Source of the DNA: Ixodes scapularis
Lineage: Eukaryota; Arthropoda; Arachnida; Ixodida; Ixodidae
Length of the DNA: 64,000 bases
Assembly (NCBI RefSeq): GCF_016920785.2
Contig: NW_024609835.1
Span: 81,626,243-81,690,242 of the forward strand
Reading direction: 5' to 3'
In this document: positions 22,645 through 33,719 of the stretch, piece by piece
How positions within the stretch are numbered: position 1 is the stretch's first letter
Layout of the letters: every line of letters begins with the position of its first letter
Position numbers and translations under genes: made by a program
Notes under the pieces: model-generated
The model's database searches: none
What the model saw: only the letters and a program-made list of their open reading frames with translations
Told to the model about the DNA's origin: nothing

Positions 22645-23160
22645 TCAGACTTTCATTTTATTTCATTTATTTCGCCCTTAAATGCCCACAGAGGGCTTTC
22701 AATAAAACGAGGGGAGGGAGGGGGGGCAAATTTAAAAACTCAGAATAACACCACAAAAAAAGAAAGAAAAAAAAAAGTCTAAGATGGTTTGTGTCGGTTT
22801 GAGAACACATGCAAAGAGGACGCTAGATGATGACGAGAGAGGCAATGGCAGATTTGAAGTCATTGGATTCTGGGAGTCTCACAATCGGTTTTGGAAGGTT
22901 GTTCCAATCACTAAGAGCCAATTGTAAGAAATTACATTTGAATATATTAATCCTAGGCGTGGTTACCTGAATTTCGAGTGGATGGTCGGTGCGGGGGGAG
23001 ATGTGGGTGGCTAGTGGGCAGTACTCATATTTTCTTAAAGAAAGATTATACTACATTTTGTGCAGGTGGGTAGGGCGTGATACTTTACACCTGTTCTCTA
23101 AAAGAGGGATGTCTAATTTAACTTCCATTGCGGTAAGTATTACCGCAATGAAGACGTTGT
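22645..23160 (-). pseudogene. LINE 3' end, minus strand
   Basis: On the minus strand the peptide KKYEYCPLATHISPRTDHP runs to LALSDWNNLPKPIV and ends RLPESNDFKSAIASLVII before a stop. The block WNNLP followed by an acidic/Phe tail is the C-terminus of LINE reverse transcriptases of the jockey superfamily (compare WNKLPASVV at 5500 and WNHLPASVV at 33790). A 3' UTR follows with CCCTCTGTGGGCATTTAAGG and an AAATAAATGAAAT tail near 22655-22675. The sequence differs from the other LINEs in the window, so this is a separate family. The copy is truncated at its 5' end. Confidence 0.7.
23126..23150. repeat. Perfect 11-bp hairpin
   Basis: CATTGCGGTAA, a 3-nt spacer, then the exact reverse complement, at the upstream edge of the minus-strand LINE fragment. 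Confidence 0.85.
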
Positions 23161-24614
23161 AATAGGGACAAGCAGGGGGGCACTACAGCTCGTTCCCGAC
23201 GGGTTACAAACTTAAGAGACGTTGGATAGTGTAAAATGAATGCCGATTAAACTCACGCAAAAAAAAAAAAAAAAAAACGTAAAAAAAACGCGCGAAATAT
23301 GGCGTTTTTTAAGACTACCAGCTTGACTTGCAAGTAATACAATATGTGGCGTTACGCCACTGGAAAAGGGGAAATTTGAATGTTAGTTTTCGCACCGCCT
23401 TAATTTGGCGTTTTCTCAATAGCTATTTTAAGTTTAAAATATAATAAATTGCGCTCCCTGGAAACAGTAATGCCTGAGTATTCCGAAAATCTGTTCTCTA
23501 AAAATAGCTCCCAAAAATAAAAACTAAAAAATGCCGGAGCATCGTTTTAACTTATGCCTACATTTCTATCGTATGTTTTTACACCCCCGCTCTATTTCAC
23601 GGTGGCCGGTTCAGAACAACGGACTATTCACCCCCTTTCATCCCAACTATCTCACCTGCCTTTCCCTTCCCGATATTGTTATGCACCCTCCTGCTCCCCA
23701 AAAAAGTATTTCAATAAAGTGAGCCGCCGAACAAAACAAAAACAAAAAAAGAACGATATTCGCGCGCCACCACACATCTTGAGATATACGTGAGGAAGCT
23801 ACCAAAACAAAATCAGTCCTTCTAATCGCGGATGCAAACAAACAAGCACGCAACGAAACAAACAAATAACGACGACACGTAATCGCAACGGCTGACTTGA
23901 ACCAAAAGAAAATAAAAAAAATAAAGGTGAAAAAAAATGGGGGGGGGGGGGGGGGAAGGGTTAGAAGATTAATCTCCGATACGACCATCCATCTTTCAGA
24001 GGCTCCAGAGACGTCATCTATAAGTCAGTCGTCACTCGACGATCTCCTCCCATGCACGCTCTTTGTAAAGCAGTCATGCGTGACTCTTTCAAGTTTTTAT
24101 TTTCTCGGCACCGTTTTTGTTTTTATTTGAATAGACTACGATGGCCTACGTGGCTGAAACGGAGTGAAAGAAAAAAGAAAATACGAGAGAAAGTGAGAGA
24201 GAGAGAGAGATAACACGTCATGGGAAGCGTCAAACTATGCGAAATACGAGCAAACTCGCCGAAATTGAGCGTGTGCGTGAGGGGGACCAAAGAAAGTCGT
24301 AACCTTGAAACGAGAAGACGTTGACTCATGAGTAACGTTTCAATTCTGTTGCTGCGCAAAGCCGGTTTTTCCTATCGGTGCTTTTGCATGTTTGTTTTTT
24401 TGTAGTTGTTGTTTTTTTTTTTTTGCTTTATATGTTTAGAGTAAATGGCCTTTTTTTCTTTTTTCATTGAGTTTGACTTTGTTGCATCGCTGCTAAAATG
24501 TGCGGAAATGTTTACCCTCGTTTGTTTTCCTAGCGTAGATGCCAGAAAAACAAACGAAATAAATTGATTGTCTCCACTAACGTCTTCTCACAATTCAAAC
24601 CAAGTGTCATATGT
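23161..24614. other. Non-coding stretch with homopolymers
   Basis: It holds A-runs near 23262-23285 and a 17-G run at 23939-23955. A 113-codon minus-strand frame across the G-run is low-complexity and rejected. Confidence 0.5.
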
Positions 24615-24795
24615 TGCGCACTGCCCCAAGTAGCACAATGCCCTGGCTCTGGCTCGCGCCAGGTTGGGCAGCCAAGGAAACTTTCCTTGGGCCATGCTTG
24701 TTTTGCACCAAGGCTTCAGCTAGAGCCAACCTGGCACGCTAAGATTGGCAGTAAGCTGCAATTCCCCGTCTAGCCAATCTGGGCTTCATGCTGCA

Positions 24796-24960
24796 AATAC
24801 AGCCTGGGCCAGGGTGGCTGTTTCCGGGTCAGCCAATCCTGGCTATACGGGATAAATACAGCCCAGGCCACGGTGGCTGCTTCCGGGTCAGCCAATCCTA
24901 GCTATATGGGTAAAAAGAACTCGGACCAGGGTGGCTCTTCACGGGCGAGCCAGTCTTGGG
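24796..24960 (+). repeat. About 59-bp tandem repeat, nearly 3 copies
   Basis: Units begin AATACAGCCTGGGCCAGG and contain GGGTCAGCCAATCCTGGC. Copies start at about 24796 and 24855, with a decayed third to 24960. Confidence 0.75.
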
Positions 24961-25840
24961 GATGATAATGTTGCTGTATGTGTTCTTCTACTTTTCTTTA
25001 GCTTTTTCTATGGCCCTATCGCTGTCCAGCCATAGCGCTCTTTAGCTTTTCTAATGGTTGAAAAAAGACTTTTCTATGGCTTCCCTATGGCTCTCTTTAG
25101 CCAGCAAACCCTAAAAAAAAATTTTTTACTTCAAGTTCCCCCGACTTGTGAACGGTACATGGTGTATGTGTATCAATGTATAGATATATATGTAAATCTA
25201 TGTATAGATACATACATCTCTGAACACACACAACACAAGCAGAACACTTCCCCACACAGCAGCAACAACGCAGATCTACAAACGCTATGTTCGCACTAGC
25301 TGTATATATGACAGTCTCTAATTTTTCAATCCGACTTTGCCGGTGACCCATCATTTGTCGCAAAAACACGAAGAGGTGGAGCAAATATTACTCGTACTTA
25401 ATACATTATTTGAATTGTCTCTTGGAATAGCCCCCATCTCTTAGTTCAAAACCCTGAAAAAAGCAAATGTAGATCATTAGGCTAATTAATTAAAATGTAT
25501 TAATTAACTTTTCAACAAGTTTGATGAATCACGTTGACAATGCAGTGATGACATGCAGTACACTGGCACTGAAGATTGTAATCAATCTATTGCTTGATTG
25601 CAGTGTTCGGCGCCAGTGTAAGTTATTTTCACTTTTGGGGGTAATAATTAATTTTAATTTTTGTACAAGTATTTTAATGGGTTTTTCAAACAAACCATAT
25701 TACTGTTTTTCACGACTCGTTGCAACAGCAGAGAATATATCTTGGGTCGTGGTTTGTCACCGGCCTGACAGAAATTTAGCATTGATTTAATTTTCTAACG
25801 TGGAGTGTTTTTACTAAAAAATATAAGCGCCGGTAGTGAT

Positions 25841-26045
25841 TTTCTGTAGGCGTGGAAAGAAAATTTATTGGTTCTTTGCCTTTAGACTTGGGGCCATAAA
25901 TTTTCCTATAGACGGTTGAAGACAATTTATTGGTTTCAAGTCTTTAGACCTGTGGCCAAAGGATTTTCTATAGGCGGGTAAAGAAAAGTTATTAATTCCC
26001 AGTCTTTATACTTAGGGCCGTAGATTTTTCTATAGCTGGCTGTAG
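25841..26045 (+). repeat. About 63-bp tandem repeat, 3 copies plus part
   Basis: Units run GATTTTCTATAGGCG, then AAAGAAAATTTATTGGTT, then TCTTTAGACTTGGGGCC. Starts are near 25841, 25903, 25966 and 26029. Confidence 0.75.
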
Positions 26046-26573
26046 CTGTCTTTATGGATTTCTATGGCCAACCATAGAGGGCCATGAGGGGTGATAGCCT
26101 GCCATATAATTGTCCATAGACGACCATAGACCATTTTTGTATGAGAGTCTCAGATTTTATATTTCTTGAGAACAGGCTAGGTATTCACGAAAATGCTATT
26201 AATGTGCATGTTCACGAATGTGACCTATGTTAATAAAATACACATGAACCAATTTAAAACAACCCGGAGACTTAATTTTATTCAGTTCAGCGTAAGCTGT
26301 TTAGTCCGCGCTAGCAGGCGGGTCGTCGGGCATCTCTGGCTGGGCTGATTGGGCAGCCTGGGCGTGGAGCTTCTTGGCCATCCTTTCAGCCGGCCGGAGT
26401 AACAGCGGCATATCACTGATATTTCTGGCCCTATGAAATCCGAGCTCCAGTCAGGGTAGAGCTGATCACTGCAATTCACCTTCATTGCTTTCTGTGGTCT
26501 GGCAACATGGCCGAACGCTGGCTGTTTCTTGTATTGGTTGGGCCAGGGAATCTCAGTGAATCCCCAGGGAAGC

Positions 26574-26945
26574 ACACATCCTGGCAGTGGCCTGTCTATC
26601 TCAGCCGGCCCTGGCCGGGAAAATATGAGCTCCAGCCAAGGAAGCGCACATCCTGGCAGTGGTCTGTCTATATTGGCCGGCCCTGGCCACGAAATTGCGA
26701 GCTCCAGCCGAGGAAGCGCACATCCTGGCAGTGATCTGTCTATATCGGCCGGCCCTGGCCGGGAAAATGCGAGCTCCAGCCAAAGAAACATACTTTATGG
26801 CAGTGGTCTGTCTATATCGGCCGGCCCTGGCCAGGAAAGTGCGAGCTCCAGCTAAGGAAGCGCACATCCTGGCAGTGGTCTGTCTATATCGGCCGGCCTT
26901 GGCCGGGAAAATGCGAGCTCCAGCCGGGGAAGCCCTTCCCTGGCT
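26574..26945 (+). repeat. 72-bp minisatellite, 5 copies
   Basis: Units of 72 bp begin CACATCCTGGCAGTGG and contain GCCGGCCCTGGCCGGG and GAGCTCCAGCC. Since 72 is 24 codons, frames stay open on both strands and give repetitive peptides. They are not taken as genes because several frames are open at once. Confidence 0.85.
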
Positions 26946-27105
26946 GTAGCATGGAAACCTTGGGCCAGAAAATACAATGAAGTGCCAGTCTGGCGGACAA
27001 TCGTATTCCTTGGGCGATGCGGGGCCAGTTTACTACAATCAAGCAACAATATTGGCCCAAGCTGGCCCAAGAAAGTGTGCTACCTGGGGCGTTCTGGACA
27101 ACGTG

Positions 27106-28839
27106 AGGTGTGTTCTGGTGGTTCTTAACTGTGAACCTATAAACAACAGCACAAAGACTTTTTTTGCGTTTTGTGATTTTATCAGTTTTTAACTGCGAGA
27201 GCGATAGGAGCGCTTTATTGTATCAATGTCCACCAGAGACGCACAGAAATGTCTAATAGAAAAGTGTTATATTATTGTCTATTTAATTTAAGACAAATAT
27301 ACATGTAGATTATGGCCCTACATGCAGGTGCAGATTAGACTACACTGGCAAAGACAAGAAGAGGGGGGAACGGGAGGTTAAACACGAAAAACTTTACCAT
27401 GCACTTGCCAGTCGGTATTCGGATGACTACAAAATCTGTCTGAAACATTTGCGCACCTTTGTCCCAAGCAACTTTAGGTTTCTGTATTCAAAATACAGTA
27501 CCGAAGTATTGCCAACACACAGCTTATTACGTTATAACCAGAAAAGCATGGAATGAGCAACATCTTTTTTGTTATATAAATGTTATCAAAATCTTCATAA
27601 TGAATAGCAGATGTTGTAGCGCGTTCCACTGGTATAAGAAATAATAAACAAAGTATACAGGAACGTTTTAGCCAAGTCTTAAAATTTTAAAGTGTTGAAG
27701 GTTGTTAGTGTGATTGTGTAAGAGAGTTCCTCACTTTATATCGTAAGCTCACTGGCACTGATGGGCCGCATGTATGCAGGCATGCAACGCCCTTAACCTA
27801 GAAGCTTCTTTGTCGCCTCGTATTTCAAGGAAAAAAAACGAACTGCTTCTTTTAGTATGTCTTTCGAAAAACTGAATGACGGGGTTACGAGGATTGCAGT
27901 GTTGACTTGGTCAGGGAGATTACCCTTTTTGACGATACTCAAGATTCGGTGAGAACGCTCGATTTGAGCATGGGACGATCAATGACTCGACGAGCATTCA
28001 GATTGTGGCTCATGTCCAATCGCTGCAATGACGAGAATAGACAAACCCTAACCATAATTTGGAACCCAAAACTGTCCTTGTGCTTTGTCATGCCCAGAGC
28101 ATTGCCATGATGAACACTGACGGAATAAAATTGACCCTAGATTAACCACGTGGCCACTTGTTTCTAGTTTCAGACTGAAGGGGTGAACGCTGCTCGTTTT
28201 TCTCTAATGTTCTCCTGCAATTGTTTTTGCTTAGAAATAAAAAGGTAGCACATGTTTTGTAGGTTACGCATGTCAAGTATTAATTATAACCGGTATTTAC
28301 TAAAAGTTCAAAATTTCCTGCGCCCTCCACAAAAACGTACGTTCTGAAAAAAAAATCGTTTTTTTAACCGCGTTTTAGGGTGTAAAAGTAACGAAACTAA
28401 CAAAAAAAGATGTGCCACGTACCGGCGATTACAGAACTTCCATAAGTAAAACGACCGGCACGTAATAAAATAACGAAAAAGACTGAACCTCTCCGAAATC
28501 GTGATATAAACACACCATTCAATTTTGAAGGCACTTACAATGCCAACAGCGAACACACAAAAAAAAAACAGCAAAAGTGCCGAATACTCCTGATGCCATT
28601 GAAGCCGCGGGTACTTCAATAACATACGCACACCTCCTAAACACGACCCCCCCCCCCCCCCCTGGGCCCTTGCACACACCCACACTTTTCCGCCCACTGC
28701 CTTGCGCACCCCGCAACACGCCCCCCCCCCCCTCTTTCTTTTTTTCCTTTGTTTATGATTATTGTTTTTTTTTTTTTTTTAAGTTTAGCGACCGAAATAA
28801 CTAGAAACGCACACGAGCGAAATCTATTTTGTTTTCTTT
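27106..28839. other. Non-coding stretch with C-tracts
   Basis: C-runs of 16 (28647-28662) and 12 (28721-28732) lie in a CT-rich patch. Minus-strand frames through them are Gly-rich artefacts. Nothing else is recognised. Confidence 0.5.
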
Positions 28840-29060
28840 CCATAGTGCTTCTCCTCGGCGAATGCGTGTGCCTCTCGCAAGTTCGATAGACTCCTCCCAC
28901 GGAGCTTGACATCGCATTATGCAGATCTGTCGTGGCCGGGGGCCGTGACTCCCGGTTGCCATGGAAACGGGTCCTACTCATAGCGGCCCGCAGCGCCTTC
29001 AGCATTTCCGAGAAGACATATGCAATGCGTGATATCTCGGACGTCACCAACTTGACGACG
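28840..29060 (+). promoter_or_regulatory. GC-rich promoter candidate with RFX X-box
   Basis: GTTGCCATGGAAAC at 28955-28968 is a close match to the palindromic X-box bound by RFX factors, in a GC-rich island including CGTGGCCGGGGGCCGTG. It lies about 200 bp before the possible coding start at 29174. In animals RFX sites are typical of ciliary and some cell-cycle or signalling genes, so this gives only a hint about the gene. Confidence 0.4.
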
Positions 29061-29173
29061 ATGTGTAAGGTTCAGCCATACGGGCAATAGAAAGCGACGT
29101 TAGGATGTCAGTGTTATAAGCACATCTTTCTCGTATAGCCAAACTATCTTTAAACTTGGTTGAATTCCATTTT

Positions 29174-29437
29174 ATGATTAAACAAAGGACTATAAGTTCG
29201 CTAGAAAATGACGAGGATACCTATCTTGAGGCTGAAAACAATTTTAACAACGGTAAGTCTCGAAAGGAGCATCTCCAGAAGAAGTATCGCTCCCGGGATT
29301 CTGGTTTTTCACTTTCACATAGCAAGCGAAATCGATTACTGAAGAGCTCCGCAAAAATACTATGGAGTTACGTATGCTGCTTAAGTTGTTATGTGTCGTG
29401 GGGAGAACGTTTTTGCTTTATTAAGACGCAAGTATGA
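29174..29437 (+). CDS. Possible first coding exon, unidentified protein
   Basis: The ATG at 29174 follows the X-box promoter candidate. The peptide starts MIKQRTISSLENDEDTYLE, continues AENNFNNGKSRKEHLQKKY, then RSRDSGFSLSHSKRNRLL. It has an acidic then basic, polar composition typical of a disordered regulatory N-terminus. DSGFSLS resembles the DSGxxS phosphodegron read by beta-TrCP. A strong donor, ACG/GTAAGT, lies at 29252/29253, so the exon could stop there; reading on gives the DSG part and then a Cys-rich end that looks less natural. The gene is not identified, and its downstream exons would lie among the repeats further right or be absent. Confidence 0.35.
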   Translation: MIKQRTISSLENDEDTYLEAENNFNNGKSRKEHLQKKYRSRDSGFSLSHSKRNRLLKSSAKILWSYVCCLSCYVSWGERFCFIKTQV

Positions 29438-31410
29438 GGGACGTGTTTCAGCGTAGAAAACAAATAGTAAAGAACCAAATGAGAAGTCTTAAAAGGCTTA
29501 CCACAACACGAGAAACAATCGTTTTCGGGTTTTTGAGTTTTTTTTTATTTTGAAATTGTTAGAAGATTGATAAAGGAAAAGCGTCTTTCTCACAAGTCCA
29601 ACTGCCAGTGTAGGATAAAGATTCTCCCACAACAATAGAAGCAGGGATGTTGGTGAAACCATATTTCACTTGCGGTATTAGAATATAGAAGGAAAAAAAA
29701 AAACGACACTTCAAAAGGTACTCTAGTTTTGTTTCATTCATTTTTTATCAGTCTCAGTGCACAACGTATTTCTTGGCTTTTTTTTTTTTTATTTCTTAGA
29801 CTTGCAGGACTTGGGAGAGTGCGCGCTTCGCCGCAAGATACCTCTATGTGCAGTGAAGAAACCTTTACAGACGATTCGTTTTCTATACGGCGAGGTGTAG
29901 TTTTTCCAAATATAATAATACAACGTACTTACCCGTGGTAGGTAGTATTCCAAATAGAATGCTACCCACCTACCCCAAGAAGTCCATGTCACTTCTTTGG
30001 CGGAAAGGACGCGAGCCACTTGCGCATTCCTGGCCGGGGGGAGGGCTCCTTTAAGTTAGGCATTCTACTGGGCGTCTCCATGGTGCGTACCTGGGACTAA
30101 AGTTTGATGGCACCGCACCAACATGTGGGATCAAATATAGTACGTATAGGGTCACGCGCGGAGGATGTAAACTTTCATGTTTTATTTTAGCAAATAATAT
30201 TTCAATTTGTTTTTGCCTTAGAACTGTTAGACCACTTTTGTTGTTAAATGTGTTTCTTATAGTTAACGTGAACCACAGAGATTGCATATTTTAATAAGCA
30301 TTATAGGTATTGTTTGTGTCACGCGCTGAGGAATAGCAATTTGCCGTCTGGATACACTAGATAGGTTATTCGCGGGGGAAAACATAAGACTGGGGAAGTA
30401 AATTAAGGACAGTAGCAAAAGACAAAACTTGAGCAGCGAAGAGACAGTGGGTGCGCAGGCATGCTGATGTCTGCTATACACGGCGCAAGATCTGCGTTGT
30501 CGTCCATCCCCAGTCTCGAGTTCCTCCACCATGCACAGCATACACCGACTCGCCCGCACACTCACCGTTGATTGCCTGCTACGCGCGTCCCTTCTACTTC
30601 CCCAGTGTCGCTTTCAAAATGTTAGGCCACTTTTTTCACGTGTGCATCCAGCTTCATCCCGCATAATTAAATAATTTACTGGACTCCCCCTCCAATCTAC
30701 GGCAATATAGATTAAATATTTAAAAAAAATTAACCATTCTTTGAACAATACTGCTTCAGTTATAGGGAAGTAGCTTGATGTCTTCATCGTTAGCGGTAAA
30801 CGCCACAAGCTAATCGTAATATTTCTAGTGGCTAACTGCAGTGCAGGTTGTTTTCTTAAGTTGTTCCATCCAAGGAGCTAGGAAACAACAAGCTCAATAA
30901 TTTAAGAAGTTATTATTGCCAGAGAATGCCAGGCTGTCTAGCTGTGTTTAAGAATTGCAAGTTAGGTGTAAGTAGCGTGCTAAAAAATGGCGGAGTATTC
31001 CATTATAAAGGAGCGTGTGTCGAGCGACAACTCTTACAGGTGGTGTGTTTTTAGCGGTCTCGCGAAGTTTCTCGACTAGTGCTTGCCTCCTGAGGATGAA
31101 ATACTGAAATTGTTTCCTATGTGTTTCTAGTTTCTGAGAAGCGTTAGACTTTTTCGGGCAATATAACATTATTTGTTCGTAGGTAACCTTGGAGATTTTG
31201 AAGCTTAGCCTGTTTTCTTGCCGAGACAAGTTTGAGGCCTTCGGGTTTGAATGGAGCATAGGTAAAAATGTGCTAGACATGCAAACACTAAAATACAGGG
31301 TAAGCTTATGAGGCTGTAGCATTCATCAAAAGTAAGGAAAAAAAAGCGAAACAGGCAAGAACGAACTGTTTTGTTACAACCCTGCAAACAGCACTCCGGA
31401 ACCGCAGCCT
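29438..31410. other. Non-coding stretch
   Basis: AT-rich with a moderately GC-richer part near 30440-30600. Short frames only; nothing recognised. Confidence 0.45.
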
Positions 31411-31440
31411 CCGTTTCGTATAATATATATATACGAAACA
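31411..31440. repeat. Short AT-rich palindrome GTTTCGTATA...TATACGAAAC
   Basis: Inverted 10-bp arms around a TA run, just outside the left end of the foldback element at 31453. Confidence 0.8.
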
Positions 31441-31452
31441 GGCTATATAACC

Positions 31453-32803
31453 GGGCGGCGGAGAAAAGCTCACCGGAGAAAAGCTCACCGGAGAAAAGCT
31501 CACCGGAGATAAGCTCACCGGAGAAAAGCTCACCGCAAAACCGGCAGATGCGGAGAAAAGCTCACCGGCCTTTGAGCGGATGCGGAGAAGAACGCACCGA
31601 TTTTTTTAACTTAGCGGATTCTGCGTCAAACGTTGCAATTTAACATAATTCGCACTTTCATTAAAAATATATCCAGTTTTTTTGTAATATTCTTGAAGTT
31701 CATTGGGCATATTCAACAATACATCAGAAATTAGTAATCACCCATTTTGTATATTAATGAATTCGCAAGGTATAAAATCAGAACATCTTACACCGGTAAA
31801 AAAGAGCAGTTGCCGTCGGTAGCTCTATCAATAAAGAAGTTTGTTCTTTGCGAGCTAGTGTGAATAGCGGTGTGTGAACCGTTTCAGTCCAAATATTGTG
31901 TAGTGCCTAATAGATAAAAAGGTGTTTGTTGGTGTAATCAGTGTCGGCTTCTCCTTCTGTTAATTTCACTAACAAAACTTTAGTTGCGAGAACAGCTTCG
32001 TCCAGTCGTGTTTGTTGTCTTCACTCCGTCGTCGTCCTTTGAGCGGTTTTCATCATGTATAACGTTTACCAACTCGCCCGATTCACTACCTCACAGAACA
32101 CTAGTTCTTATATAGGTCACGAGAAACAACGGTGCCAGTGGGCAGCTCTGAAGGTCACGGGTACTTCGCAGTAGAAGGGCACTATCACACAAAGGGAACG
32201 TGTGGAACCACCAGCACGAACGGCTAAAAAACGTGCTTCTCTGTGAAAAACAAAAACAAAAAAAACCTCGATATTTTTGGACTTTTATCCTGTCCTCAAA
32301 GGTTAACAAAAGCTTCAAAAAGAATTTCAGGCACCGCGTTGTTGCGCATGCGGTTTCGGATTTTCGGCATTTACAGTTTCGATTTTTAGGTTTTAGGCAG
32401 ACATTATTAAGTTTTCGAACTTTTTCCTGTTCTTCAAGTTCACAAAGTGTTGAGTTGGGCTTTCGTTGCCTACAGAGTAAGGCACACAAAACACTCGCCC
32501 GTAATTATTACTTTGGAAGCAATATACCCAATAAGCTTAACAAATAATACAAAACGACATTTTCTCTCAATAAGCTGACGAATTTTAATGATAACAAAAT
32601 GATATATATGTTACGCCTGATCCAACAACCTACATATAAAAAGAAGACAAAAAAATCGGTGCGTTTTTCTCCGCATACGCTCAATGGCCGGTGAGCTTTT
32701 CTCCGCATCCGCCGGTTTTGCGGTGAGCTTTTCTCCGGTGAGCTTATCTCCGGTGAGCTTTTCTCCGGTGAGCTTTTCTCCGGTGAGCTTTTCTCCGGGA
32801 TTC
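31453..32803. mobile_element. Foldback element with 15-bp units GGAGAAAAGCTCACC
   Basis: The left arm (31453-31600) carries about seven tandem 15-bp units GGAGAAAAGCTCACC, with one GATAAG variant and a spacer containing CAAAACCGGCAGATGC. The right arm (32655-32803) is its inverse, including the variant unit in the mirrored position. The flanks ATATAACC (31445-31452 and 32804-32811) form a perfect 8-bp target duplication, or 9 bp with one mismatch. The 1-kb core shows no transposase; near 32040-32100 it carries TTACCAACTCGCCCGATTCA, which resembles the Penelope terminal repeat at 7800-7830. Peptides such as GEKLT repeats come from the 15-bp units and are not genes. Confidence 0.85.
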
Positions 32804-32811
32804 ATATAACC

Positions 32812-33610
32812 ATCACTTTGAAGGAAACCTGGTGTTGTTCCACTTTCGTTGCATAACTGCACTCTCGTTTATTAGGGCTAGTATATCTTGAATCTTTTAT
32901 GTTTGACAACCGCCCGCGCTAAGCTCCAGAGCGCCAAGCTCCGTTTTTCTTTTTTTTTTCTTCTTTTTAAGCGGTTTGTTATACAATAACTACTCTTCGA
33001 GATGAAAACTAGGCCTACGAAAATAATCAAATTTATAGAAGCATACGCTCTTCAGCATTTATTACGGTTCTCGGTTACAGACCATTAGTTAAACTACACG
33101 TACTTATATGCTGGCCGCTTGTATACGATAGTGATAAGCTTTGTTGACCTTCCTCATGCACATTTCACATACAACGACATCGCGTACCCGGCACTGAGAC
33201 AATTTTTTGAAAAATTATGACATGACTGATAATGGTTTGTCGACAAGCCCCGCAAACTTTATCGTTGGTCTAGGTTGTAACGCAAGGAAACGCTTATCAG
33301 GACGTTTGATTTTACAGTAACAAGTGCACTAGAGACTTAAGGCCAATAAAAAACTTACGCCATCATTCAATTGATTTGTTGTTCCTCAGAGTTATAACCC
33401 AGGGGACTAGATGTTCGCTAACTCCGTACGTTTAAGAACGTTGTTATCTCAAAAGGTGAAACTCGACCTTTCATTAAATTGTTGGAACTAGGAAACGTTT
33501 TTTGCTTTAAATACTGAAAGTCTTCAAGAAAGTATGATGAAGTTAAATATTTCATTTTTCGATTTCTTATTCGGTAGCATTTTAACGACAATACCTTTTA
33601 CTGGACTGTC

Positions 33611-33612
<2 letters not shown>
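32812..33612. other. Non-coding stretch
   Basis: Nothing recognised up to the LINE 3' tail. Confidence 0.5.
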
Positions 33613-33641
<29 letters not shown>

Positions 33642-33719
33642 CTCTCAGGGGCCGTTAGGCGTTACAGAGAGGAGTGGTGGAAAAGAAAAACAAAAACATG
33701 TAGAGCAAAAAAAAAATAG

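Larger units (their letters stand above)
24615..27105. mobile_element. Complex foldback-type element with minisatellite arms
   Basis: The outer ends carry an inverted motif: GCCCCAAGTAGCACA near 24623 and the reverse complement of GCCCCAGGTAGCACA near 27078-27092. Both arms are rich in GGCC/CCTGG words. Inner zones are also inverted: ATGGCCCTATCGCTG near 25012 against CATAGAGGGCCAT near 26069-26082. Three tandem families sit inside (24796-24960, 25841-26045, 26574-26945). The 700-bp centre shows no transposase. A target duplication was not found, so the true ends are uncertain. Confidence 0.5.

Noticed and set aside
31453..31600. CRISPR-like array of short repeats
   Set aside because: Units are directly abutting 15-mers without spacers, and an inverted copy of the array exists at 32655-32803. 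This is a foldback arm in a eukaryotic genome.
32611..32862. Protein with GEKLT repeats
   Set aside because: Same reason: translated foldback arm units.
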